64,000 bases of DNA from Sva-07 sp963710625 (GTDB lineage Bacteria > Actinomycetota > Acidimicrobiia > Acidimicrobiales > Ilumatobacteraceae), in NCBI GenBank assembly GCA_963710625.1, contig CAVQBG010000008.1:372001-436000 (forward strand), written 5' to 3'. Of the stretch, positions 33,543 through 41,636 are shown in pieces. The translations under genes were made by a program, and so were the position numbers. Each line of letters starts with the position of its first letter. Position 1 is the first letter of the stretch. The notes beneath the pieces are model-generated. The model was given only the letters and a program-made list of their open reading frames with translations, was not told the DNA's origin and ran no database searches.

Positions 33543-34309
33543 GTCTCGACGACGATCGGATCCGCGAGGCGTTGTCGGCCGGCGACCAGCCGTACACGGC
33601 ACACGCGGCACTCAGAGCGCTGCGACCATCGATGCAACGCTCACGTCGCACACGCAGAATCGCGACCAGCGCCACTGCAGCGGCGTTGCTCGTGGGGGGC
33701 GGCGTGGGCGTCGCTGCGCTCGCGGTCGACTCGAATCCGTCGATCATCCGGACCGTGACGAGCGACGCAACCGCGCCCGCTGTTCTCCCCACTCCGAGCG
33801 CGACGACCACGACCACGGTGATCTCCGAGCGCGACGAGGCGATCGTCGCACGACCACCGCAGACGGTTGCGCCTACGACAGGGGCGCCGGGTCCGACGCC
33901 CGCCGATCCCGGCGTCGACCAGCCGACCGAGGACCCGATCGTCCAGCGCCCGCCCGTTGTCGCTCCAACCACCGCTGCCCCGACCCCCACGACGAATCCA
34001 CCTCCACCCCAGACCACGAATCCGCCACCTCCGCCAACCGATCCACCTCTCGCGGCCACACCGCCGCCCGCACCGACGAGCGTCCAGACCATCACCAGCG
34101 ACTGTGGCGACGTCGTGGTCACGATCGACTCCGGCACCGTCCGCATCGTGTCGATTGCGGCACTGCCGGGGTTCACGGCCAAGGTCGCGGACGACGGCCC
34201 GACATCGATCGAGGTCACGTTCCGGGGCGTCGGGGAATCGACGTGCGAGGTGCACGCCGAACTGAAGTCCGGGCGACTCGAGGTCGAGGTGCAGGGCGCC
34301 GATCGTTGA
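33539..34309 (+). CDS. Membrane-anchored Pro/Thr-linker protein, possible anti-sigma
   Basis: 256-aa protein. Short N-terminal cytoplasmic part (MSLDDDRIREALSAGDQPYT...), one span at ~41-63, a long Pro/Thr linker (~65-178), then an ~75-residue outer domain ending VTFRGVGES-EVHAELKSGRLEVEV. ATGA overlap with sigma factor 2 is the position of an anti-sigma gene, but the N-terminus has no zinc-binding HxxxCxxC motif. The outer domain resembles the C-terminus of the protein at 36869, which is the best clue that both act in one system. Confidence 0.7.
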   Translation: MSLDDDRIREALSAGDQPYTAHAALRALRPSMQRSRRTRRIATSATAAALLVGGGVGVAALAVDSNPSIIRTVTSDATAPAVLPTPSATTTTTVISERDEAIVARPPQTVAPTTGAPGPTPADPGVDQPTEDPIVQRPPVVAPTTAAPTPTTNPPPPQTTNPPPPPTDPPLAATPPPAPTSVQTITSDCGDVVVTIDSGTVRIVSIAALPGFTAKVADDGPTSIEVTFRGVGESTCEVHAELKSGRLEVEVQGADR

Positions 34310-34346
34310 GACCCGACGCGATCGGGTTCGACGAACCCGACGTGGC

Positions 34347-34934
34347 TCAGCGATCGACGTTGCCGGCGTTGGCGAGTGCCCGCGCCGGCCGGGACGGGCT
34401 GATCTTCGCCTTGCGGACCGCAAGGATCAACACGATGGTGAGGAACATCACGATGTTGATCGATGCCAGAGCAGCCACCCTGAACCACTGGTTCTCCGCG
34501 TCGGTGCCCGCAACGATCGCGTGGTAGGTCGCGACGAAGTACAGCACGAGGCTGCTGTGGTGCACCCAGCGCCAGAGCTTGCGGGGCAACCGCTTCATCG
34601 CCAGCGACGTGAGCTCGACGGCGAGCAGCAGATAGAAGCCCACGATGCCGAAGGCCACGGGTCCGGGCTTCCACGACGAGGCCATCGGGATGAAGATCTC
34701 GGCCCAGCCGAACGTGACGTAGCTGTCTGCGACCAGACCGATCAGATGAATCGCCGTGAAGATCACCGCCATGCCGCCGAGGTACCGGTGCAGGTCGAGG
34801 AGCCAGGCAGGGCTCGACGCCTTGGCGACGGCCTTCGTGGAGATGAACAGCCCCCAGCACACCGACAACGTGAGCAACCCCCAGGCGATCATCCCAGACG
34901 ACCGCGAGACGAACCACCAGACCTGCGGGTTCAT
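34347..34934 (-). CDS. Ferric-reductase-like heme membrane protein 2
   Basis: 195-aa version of heme protein 1 without the Pro-rich tail. Conserved features: MNPQVWWFVSRSSGMIAWG, WLLDLHRYLGG/TAIHLIGLVADS, and WVHHSSLVLYFVATYHAIVAGTDA with the candidate heme histidines. Last gene of a four-gene minus-strand operon. ATG 34934 overlaps the ApbE stop (ATGA). Convergent with the sigma factor 2 operon, 37 bp apart. Confidence 0.9.
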   Translation of the reverse strand: MNPQVWWFVSRSSGMIAWGLLTLSVCWGLFISTKAVAKASSPAWLLDLHRYLGGMAVIFTAIHLIGLVADSYVTFGWAEIFIPMASSWKPGPVAFGIVGFYLLLAVELTSLAMKRLPRKLWRWVHHSSLVLYFVATYHAIVAGTDAENQWFRVAALASINIVMFLTIVLILAVRKAKISPSRPARALANAGNVDR

Positions 34935-35845
34935 GCTGCGACCGTACTCGGGGAGATGAACTCGTACCGGTGATCCGGATCGCGTCGCACCAGCACCGCG
35001 GTCATGTCGTACTCCCTCAGTGCCGACCGTGCGTGCGCGGCACCGCGGATCAACGCGACCTTCGCCATCACCTCGGCCCACCAGAGGGTGGGAGCCACGA
35101 CGGTGACCGCGTCGAGGTCGGTCGATGCCGAGAACCCCGTCCGCGGATCGATGAGGTGATGTACGTCGACACCAGCACGTCGCCAGCGTCGGCGAACGAC
35201 GCTGCTCGTCGCAACGCCGCCCTGCGGCAACGTGATCGTCGCCGGGCTCGGCGATCCGTGGTCGGCATCATCGACGGCGACCCGCCACGGACCGCCCGTC
35301 CATTCGGGCCCGGCAACGCGCACATCACCGCCAAGCTCGATCTGAACCGATTCGGCCCCCGCTTCGAGCAGGGCCGCCGCAACCATGTCGCCGGCGAGGC
35401 CCTTGCCGATGCCACCGGGATCGAAACGACATCCATCGGGCAGACAGACGGCCGAGATCTCGGGAAAGAGCTCGATCGGGGACGTGACCGCCGTCGACGG
35501 CTCGGGGAACGGTTGAGTGCTGTCGACGATCGCATCCCAGGTGCGGTCGTAGCCGAGGGCGATGAGCTGATCGAGCATCAGCGGATCGAACGTGCCGTTC
35601 GTTGCGACGCGGGCCTGCTGCGCGAGTGCGAGGAGTTCGTAGGTCACGTCGGAGACGATGGTCAACGACCCTGCCGTTTCGTTGAGTCGGCTGACCTCAC
35701 TCGCCGGATCGAACCGGCTCCACCTTCGCTCGAGCTCGTGCACGAGTTCTCTGCCGCACTCGGCCAGATCGCGTGTGGGCGCGACGATGCGGCACGGACT
35801 CCCCATCGCCCGGAACGCGACCATCGACCATGGCGACATGCTCAC
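34931..35845 (-). CDS. apbE: FAD:protein FMN transferase (ApbE)
   Basis: 304-aa enzyme that links FMN covalently to a Thr in extracytoplasmic target proteins. Seen: MGSPCRIVA at the start, RFDPASEVSRLNE, DPGGIGKGLAGDMV, SVQIELGGDVRVAG, and the metal-site region HHLIDPRTGFSASTDLDAVTVVA. No signal peptide is obvious, so it may act from inside or be exported in another way. Starts at GTG 35845, one base inside the upstream stop (TAGTG). ATGA overlap to heme protein 2. No target with an FMN-binding domain (S/T-G-A-T motif) is encoded nearby. Confidence 0.93.
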   Translation of the reverse strand: MSMSPWSMVAFRAMGSPCRIVAPTRDLAECGRELVHELERRWSRFDPASEVSRLNETAGSLTIVSDVTYELLALAQQARVATNGTFDPLMLDQLIALGYDRTWDAIVDSTQPFPEPSTAVTSPIELFPEISAVCLPDGCRFDPGGIGKGLAGDMVAAALLEAGAESVQIELGGDVRVAGPEWTGGPWRVAVDDADHGSPSPATITLPQGGVATSSVVRRRWRRAGVDVHHLIDPRTGFSASTDLDAVTVVAPTLWWAEVMAKVALIRGAAHARSALREYDMTAVLVRRDPDHRYEFISPSTVAA

Positions 35846-36861
35846 TATCCGCCCGACGCCGACGTGACTGGAGGAGGCGGGGCCGGAGCGGGTGCAGGCG
35901 CAGGCGCCGGGGCGGGAGCAGGCGCAGGCGCCGGCGCAGGCGCAGGCGCGGGGGCCGGAGCCGGAGCCGGAGCCGGAGCCGGGGCGGGAGCGGGAGCAGG
36001 CGCAGGCGACGGAGCAGGCGCCGGGGCGGGAGCGGGGGCCGGAGCCGGAGCCGGAGCCGGAGCGGGAGCCGGAGCGGGAGCAGGCGCCGGGGCGGGAGCA
36101 GGCGCCGGGGCGGGAGCAGGCGCCGGGGCGGCGGCCGGTGCAGGGGCGGGAGCCGGCGATGCGGATCCGGCCCTGGGAACCGTCGCCGACGGAACTCCGG
36201 CTGCGGGCACACCGACGGGCTCGGGAGCGACCGCAGGATCGACGGGCACCGGAGCGGGGTCGACGGCTGGGTCGACCGTCGGGTCGACGGCCACGTCGCT
36301 CGTGGTCGGATCACCGACCTCGGTGCTCGGTGGTGCCACCTCGATCGTCGCATCCACCGTGCTCTCGGGAACCTGGTCGACGGTGGTCGGGTCGGGGTTG
36401 TCGTCGACGTCGGGGTCGGGTTCGTTCGCCGTGGCACTCAGGGGCCCCATCACGGGCACCATCGCCGCGAATCCGGCGGTGGCCGCGATCCCGACAGCCC
36501 ACCGGGCCTTCCGTGCCGGGTGGGGCTTGCGCCGCAGCAGAGCACGTCGGCCGGTTGTCGTCGCCGGAGACGTCGCGTCGGCGGACGCCGGTACGGGCTG
36601 CGTCGCCTCAGCGACCTCGGAGGTGGCCACTCCTGGGGACGCAGGCGGCGGGACCGCCACCGGTGGCGGCGGTGGGGGCGGAAGGGGTGACGATGGAGCC
36701 GCACCCAGCGGCGGCGCCATCGCCGCTGGGGGCGCGATGGACGGCGTGGCGGCGCGAGGTGACGGCGCGGGCAGCGCGGATGGCGACGGCCGCGAGGCCG
36801 GTGCCTGGCCGCGGCTCGCACGAAGGCGTGCGATTCGTTCTTCCGGGGAGAGTTCGCTCAT
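35845..36861 (-). CDS. Membrane protein with ~95-residue Ala-Pro repeat
   Basis: 338-aa protein. Residues 1-120: Pro-rich, with a basic RRKPHPARKARW just before a single span (121-145), so the C-terminus should face out. Then an acidic Val/Pro/Asp/Thr region (146-230), and a nearly pure Ala-Pro tract (235-331) ending PPPPVTSASGG. No catalytic domain. The tract would form a stiff rod that could span the cell wall, as proline-rich arms do in TonB-like proteins. Second gene of the operon, 7 bp after the first, coupled to apbE. Its role in electron transfer is inferred from position only. Confidence 0.75.
   Translation of the reverse strand: MSELSPEERIARLRASRGQAPASRPSPSALPAPSPRAATPSIAPPAAMAPPLGAAPSSPLPPPPPPPVAVPPPASPGVATSEVAEATQPVPASADATSPATTTGRRALLRRKPHPARKARWAVGIAATAGFAAMVPVMGPLSATANEPDPDVDDNPDPTTVDQVPESTVDATIEVAPPSTEVGDPTTSDVAVDPTVDPAVDPAPVPVDPAVAPEPVGVPAAGVPSATVPRAGSASPAPAPAPAAAPAPAPAPAPAPAPAPAPAPAPAPAPAPAPAPAPAPAPAPSPAPAPAPAPAPAPAPAPAPAPAPAPAPAPAPAPAPAPAPAPAPPPPVTSASGG
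35872..36160. repeat. Low-complexity GGNGCN hexamer tract
   Basis: Tandem six-base units (GGCGCA, GGAGCC, GGAGCA, GGGGCG types) coding for the Ala-Pro tract on the minus strand. Units vary mostly at third codon positions, so the dipeptide is kept while exact DNA repeats are avoided. It also opens a long meaningless Gly-Ala frame on the plus strand. Confidence 0.9.
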
Positions 36862-36868
36862 GACTGCC

Positions 36869-37693
36869 TCAGTTCTCGACCTTGATCCGGCCATTCTCGA
36901 CGGCCGCATGGAACTCGCGATCACGTCCGGTGGCGACGTTGAAGAACTTGATCTCGACACTGCGGGGCCCGTTGGTCTCGATCTCGTAGACCCAGTTCGC
37001 CTCCGGGACCAGAGAGGAGACGTAGATCGACGATCCGTCGAACTGCAGCCCCACACTCGCCGCGCCCGACACCGTGTAGCTGGGGTACGTGATGTTCGAC
37101 ACGACCGCAGGAGGCGCGGTGGTGGGCGGCACTGGTGGAGCCGTCGTGGGCGCCGAACTGGTGGTCACCACTGCGGGCGTCGTCGATGCGGGCACCGGTG
37201 CTGACGTCGGGGTGGTCCGCGCGCTCGGTGGCGGTGTCGCCGGGCTCGGGGTGACCGGCGCTGCATCGGTGGGTGCCGGAGCGGCAGGGGTCGCTGGGTT
37301 CGGCGACGCGCTCGGAAGCGCGGCGGCAGGTTGAGCCGGGGATGCGACGTTCGTAGCCGGCACCGCCGCTGGTGCGATCGGTACGGCTGCAGCCTCGAGG
37401 ACGTCGCCGGCGCCGACGGTTGATTGGGTCGGGTCGAGCAGCAGTTCGGTGGAGTCGGGCACGATCGCGGTGGACGACGGTTCGACAACGGCGGTGGTCG
37501 ACGGCTCCCCGACGCCCACGGCGGTCGGCGCCGCCCCCTCGGCAACGACGGGTCCACCGATCGTCGGAGCCGAGCCGATCACCATCATCGACAGGGTCAG
37601 ACCGCCCGCGACACACGCGCCGATGAGGCCGACCGATCTCCAGTGGACGGCGCGCTGCTCCAGGCTCCGCTGTTCGACACCGCTCGTTTCCAT
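36869..37693 (-). CDS. Membrane-anchored Pro/Thr-linker protein, first gene of apbE operon
   Basis: 274-aa protein with one N-terminal span (~20-42), a long Pro/Thr/Ala linker (~45-190) and an outer domain (~195-274). The domain reads TVSGAASVGLQFDGSS...NGPRSVEIKFFNVATGRDREFHAAVENGRIKVEN. It aligns by eye with the end of the protein at 33539 (GPTSIEVTF/GPRSVEIKF; EVHAELKSGR/EFHAAVENGR). No cysteines or histidine-rich sites point to metal binding. It begins the minus-strand operon with the Ala-Pro protein, apbE and heme protein 2, behind an AT-richer promoter region at 37694-37839. Confidence 0.72.
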   Translation of the reverse strand: METSGVEQRSLEQRAVHWRSVGLIGACVAGGLTLSMMVIGSAPTIGGPVVAEGAAPTAVGVGEPSTTAVVEPSSTAIVPDSTELLLDPTQSTVGAGDVLEAAAVPIAPAAVPATNVASPAQPAAALPSASPNPATPAAPAPTDAAPVTPSPATPPPSARTTPTSAPVPASTTPAVVTTSSAPTTAPPVPPTTAPPAVVSNITYPSYTVSGAASVGLQFDGSSIYVSSLVPEANWVYEIETNGPRSVEIKFFNVATGRDREFHAAVENGRIKVEN

Positions 37694-37839
37694 GGTGGCA
37701 ACACGTCGCTGCGTGACATCGAGGTTGGGACTCTGACGAGATCTTTACAATTCTGCGACGATTTGGACGCTGGTTCCCGGAATATCACCATCAGTGGCCG
37801 ACGGACCACTTTCGGTGCCCAGGGGCGGCCGCCAGCCGG

Positions 37840-40053
37840 TCAGGTCGCAGCGAGACGCAGCAGGTCGGGGGCGACCGTGGTGTAGATCAGGTTGGCGCCG
37901 GGCTTGTAGACGTGGACCCCGTCCCATCGATATCCGAGATCGCTCGCGATCGCTTCGTCGCCGCACCACTCGTCGGGTCCCTCGAAGAATTGGACGCGTC
38001 GGTCGCCGGTCGCCAGGTACGAAGCGGCGGTCTCGCGAAGCAGATCGTTCACGTGCGCGACCCTGGCGTCGTCACCTCGTTCGGGCAGTGCCCGAACACC
38101 GGCCCCCTCCACGTCCTGCGGTCGCATACACGCCACTTCCAACAAGCCGACGTTGGCCCCTTCAGCGAGCATCGCGTCGATGCCCGAGGTGAGGTTCGAG
38201 ACGAAGAGTTCGTCACCCGACGGAGTGGCGAAACCGTAGATGGTGTCGCCGTCGACCACGTCGAACACGTCCCACGCACCGACCACGACGAGTGCGACAT
38301 CGGTTCCGGAGGCAGCAGCGGCCCACTCGTCCTGCCAGCCGTCACAGATCGCGAAGTTGTTGCCGAAGCGCACCGAGCTGCGAATCGAACCCGAGTCGTA
38401 GACGCTGCAACCGTCGACGCTTCCGTTGACGACATCGGGGAAGACACCCTCGATGCCATCGGGGAGGTTGATCGCGAGCGCGTTGGCCTGCGAGTCGCCG
38501 ACGATCGCAACCCGAGCGGAGGTGGCCGGAACCACCGGATCGACCGCCGGCGTCGCCACCGGAACCGTCGATGCGACGGCGTCGACCGACGCCTCGATCG
38601 GATCGTCGACCGCAACGGCCGATGGTCCGACGGCCGTCACACCGAGGTCGGGGTCGAGTTCGAACACGGCCTCGGCACCGCCCTCGAAGCGATTGAACTG
38701 GTCGACGTTGACGTAGAAGACCATCACCACACCGACGAGCACCGCCCCACCCGCGAGCGGCCAGTAGGTGATGGTCGCTCGGTCATTCCACCACCGCCCG
38801 ATCGCGCCGGCGCGCACCGGACCCTCGAGGAACCGGTACGACGCCTCGGCAACGACGATCGTCAGGATCATCGCCCACAGGAACGCCGCGACGGAACCGG
38901 TGGTGGCCCCCACGACCACGAAGATCGGCCAGCTCCAGAGGTAGAGGCCGTAGCTGCGCTTGCCGACCTGCACCAGCGGGGGCCAACTCATGATCCTGCG
39001 GAACCCGACGGAGGCCGGATGGACGGCCACGAGCACGGCAACCAACGACAACACCGACACCAGCGCCATCAGCCACTGGTAGACGTAGCCCGCCGTGATC
39101 GACGCCACCGCTGCGGCGCACCCCAACGCCGCGACGGCGCCGGCACCGAGTGGATCGAGCAGCCGGCCGGCGGGAGCGTCGGCAGCACGCGCCCATCGCC
39201 AGGGGCGCCAGACGAACGCCGCGCTCGCACCGAGGAGCAGGCCACCCGAGCGGGTGATCGTCGACAGGTACATGTAGTTGGTGCGATCGAGGCCGTCGAA
39301 GATCGCCGGCGGCCCGCCGAGCGTGGACGGTGCCCGCGACTGCATCCACGCCATGTAGACGAACGCGACCACGGCTGCGCCGAGCACGAGGCCACCCAGG
39401 ACGTGTCGCCGCAGTCGGATGCGCATCAGCGCAACGAACAGCAGCGGCCACACCACGTACCACTGCTCCTCGACCGCGAGGCTCCACAGATGCCGCAGCA
39501 ATGGTGGATCGCCGGCGAAGTACGGGACGTCGCCGAGGATCTGGCCCCAGTTGTTGACGTAGAAGATCGACCAGACGATGTCGCGGCGCAACTGCGACTG
39601 CTGCTCAGCGGTACCGGCGAGCGCCGCCCAGACCGCAACGGCCAGGAGCACGGCGTAGAGCGCCGGGAAGAGCCGGCGCGCCCGACGCTTCCAGAACTGG
39701 CCGAACGCGATGCGATCGCTGCGGTCGTGCTCATCGAGCAGCAGCGACGTGATCAGGAAGCCCGACACGACGAAGAACACCTCGACGCCGAAGAACCCGC
39801 CGTGCATCCACGAGAACCCGCCGTGGTAGAGGAGCACGACCGCAACCGAGAGTGCCCGCAGCCCGTCGAGCGACGGCTGGTACCCCATGGTGGGCATCGG
39901 ACCGTATCGCGCTGCCGGACGAGCCGAACCTCCCGAACCGGTGGACGCATGGTCGAATGGACCGTCCGACGGTCCGGCACCGAGCAGGGCGCCCTCGTGG
40001 GAGGCGCCGTCGAGCGCTGCCGCCGTGTCGGGGGCGTCGACCGTCGTGGTCAC
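37840..40053 (-). CDS. OafA-type membrane acyltransferase with C-terminal SGNH domain
   Basis: 737-aa protein. The N-terminal ~430 residues form the ten-span acyltransferase-3 domain, with LDGLRALSVAVVLLYHGGF (catalytic His) and GGFFGVEVFFVVSGFLIT. A further span leads to an outside SGNH domain: VAIVGDSQANALA (Ser) and WDGVHVYKPGA (Asp-x-x-His). Such proteins O-acetylate cell-surface sugars. GTG 40053 overlaps the cysS stop (GTGA), so it is translated from the cysS message. The link to cysS has no obvious functional logic. Confidence 0.92.
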   Translation of the reverse strand: MTTTVDAPDTAAALDGASHEGALLGAGPSDGPFDHASTGSGGSARPAARYGPMPTMGYQPSLDGLRALSVAVVLLYHGGFSWMHGGFFGVEVFFVVSGFLITSLLLDEHDRSDRIAFGQFWKRRARRLFPALYAVLLAVAVWAALAGTAEQQSQLRRDIVWSIFYVNNWGQILGDVPYFAGDPPLLRHLWSLAVEEQWYVVWPLLFVALMRIRLRRHVLGGLVLGAAVVAFVYMAWMQSRAPSTLGGPPAIFDGLDRTNYMYLSTITRSGGLLLGASAAFVWRPWRWARAADAPAGRLLDPLGAGAVAALGCAAAVASITAGYVYQWLMALVSVLSLVAVLVAVHPASVGFRRIMSWPPLVQVGKRSYGLYLWSWPIFVVVGATTGSVAAFLWAMILTIVVAEASYRFLEGPVRAGAIGRWWNDRATITYWPLAGGAVLVGVVMVFYVNVDQFNRFEGGAEAVFELDPDLGVTAVGPSAVAVDDPIEASVDAVASTVPVATPAVDPVVPATSARVAIVGDSQANALAINLPDGIEGVFPDVVNGSVDGCSVYDSGSIRSSVRFGNNFAICDGWQDEWAAAASGTDVALVVVGAWDVFDVVDGDTIYGFATPSGDELFVSNLTSGIDAMLAEGANVGLLEVACMRPQDVEGAGVRALPERGDDARVAHVNDLLRETAASYLATGDRRVQFFEGPDEWCGDEAIASDLGYRWDGVHVYKPGANLIYTTVAPDLLRLAAT

Positions 40054-41406
40054 CGTCGCAGAGACGTGCCATCGCGGGTGGTCTCGACCGTCCACCCTGC
40101 GGCCTGCAGTTCGGCCCGGAGCGCGTCGGCGGTCGCGAAGTCCTTTGCGGCCCGCGCGGCATCGAGCGCAGCCGCCCGTTCGAGCGCTGCCTCGTCGACA
40201 TCGGCACCAGCGACCAGATCGATCCCGAAGGTCGACGCGATCGTGTGCGCGGCCGCAGCGAGCGGCGCTGCGTCGGCGGAACCCGAATCGAGCGCAGCGT
40301 TCGCTCGGCGAACCGTGTCGAACAGCAGCGCGGTCGCCCTCGGCGTGTCGAGGTCGTCATCCATCGCGACCCGGAACTCCGCGAGCACCGCCCCGTCGGG
40401 GTCGGCGGCGGCGAGCTCGGCCGTGCGGGCGGCGAACGAGTCGAGCCCGGCGAGCGCCTTGACGGCGCCGTCGATGTTGTCCTGGGTGATCTTCACCGGG
40501 CTGCGGTAGTGCGACTGCAGCAGCACCATGCGGTAGGCGCGCGGATCGTAGAGGTCGATGAGGTCGAGCAGGTTCGAGACATTGCCGAGGCTCTTCGACA
40601 TCTTCTCGCCTTCGGCGTCGACGACGAATCCGTTGTGCATCCAGTGGTTGGCGAAGGTCTTGCCGAGCGCCACCGCCTGGGCGCGTTCGTTCTCGTGGTG
40701 CGGGAACCGCAGGTCCTGGCCACCGCAGTGGAGATCGAAGCCCTCGCCGAGGAGGTCGAGACTCATCACGACACACTCGGAGTGCCAGCCGGGACGACCC
40801 TCGCCCCACGGCGACGGCCACGACGGTTCGCCGGGCTTCGAGAACTTCCAGAGCACGAAGTCGGCCGGATGACGTTTGCCCTCGGCGCCGAACACCTCGC
40901 GTTCGCCGCCGCCGGAGCGCATGTCGTCGAGCGACTGGTGCGCGAGCAGGCCGTAGTCGTCGACGGATTCGACCGCCATGTAGACGCCGTCGTCGGTGAG
41001 GTATGCATGGTCGCCGGCGATCAGCTCGCCGATCATCGCGACCATCTCCTCGACGTAGTCGGTGGCGTGGGGGACGTCGGTCGGCCGCTCGACGTTGATG
41101 CCCGACATCGCGTCGAACCAGATCGTCTCGCACTTCGTGGTGATGTCGTGCCAGGGCCGGTCCTCGCGCTCGCGCGCGCTCGATGATCTTGTCCTCGATA
41201 TCGGTGATGTTCGACACCAGACGCACCTCGAGGCCCGTCCATTCGAGGTAGCGACGCAGGATGTCGTAGACGAGCGTGGCGCGCCCGTGACCGAGGTGCG
41301 GCGGGCCGTACACCGTGGGACCGCACAGGTAGATGCCGACCTTGCCCGGCTCGCGAAGAGCCAGCTCGCGCACGGATCGCGTGGCGGTGTCGTAGAGGTG
41401 CAGCAC
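40050..41406 (-). CDS. cysS: Cysteinyl-tRNA synthetase, apparent frameshift near 41171-41178
   Basis: Class I synthetase that charges tRNA-Cys. The N-terminal part (GTG 41406, VLHLYDTATRSVRELALREPGKVGIYLCGPTVYG with HLGH signature) is in one frame up to DKIIERA. The rest (REDRPWHDITTKCETIWFDAMSGINVERP... GWHSECVVM, HHENERAQA, KMSKSLGN) is in another. The shift falls in a CG-dinucleotide run: (CG)4 is present, and (CG)5 would restore ERARERED and one full-length ~453-aa enzyme. As cysS is essential, a base-calling/assembly error or a second functional copy elsewhere is likely. Confidence 0.88.
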
Positions 41407-41470
41407 GGTCGTCGAGTCTACGAGTGCGATCCCAGCCCACCCCGGCACCATTTCCGGCCCCTCGATCCAC

Positions 41471-41597
41471 CGTTTGCGTTGCAGTTCCGGTGGGCCGGGT
41501 CACCCGAATCCGCACACGAACACCTCAGCCCCCGACCGCCCACGTCTGCGTTGCAGTCCCGGTGGGCCGGGTAACCCGACTCCGTACACAAACCCTC
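41471..41597. repeat. Two ~55-bp direct repeats between cysS and valS
   Basis: Copy 1 is 41471-41525, copy 2 is 41543-41597, period 72 bp, with about seven differences. Both hold GCGTTGCAGT..CGGTGGGC and a small dyad CGGGT-N-ACCCG that is kept in both. They fill the divergent promoter region. No T-box sequence is seen. Confidence 0.8.
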
Positions 41598-41636
41598 TGG
41601 GGACCGGCAGGGGGCGAGTCGGTAGCCTCGGCGCTC

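Noticed and set aside
34970..37204. 744-codon plus-strand frame with a long Gly-Ala stretch, resembling a PE-PGRS-like protein
   Set aside because: Antisense product of the Ala-Pro coding tract and apbE; the minus strand has coherent, coupled genes.
37741..37800. ECF sigma promoter (GGAACC...CGTC) upstream of the apbE operon
   Set aside because: GGAACC and CGTC are present on the minus strand, but only 11 bases apart, too short for the usual ~16-base spacer.
37912..40509. 865-codon plus-strand open frame
   Set aside because: Antisense to the acyltransferase and cysS; charged low-complexity translation without domains.
41407..41636. T-box leader for valS
   Set aside because: No T-box sequence or terminator/antiterminator pair; the repeats face two divergent genes.
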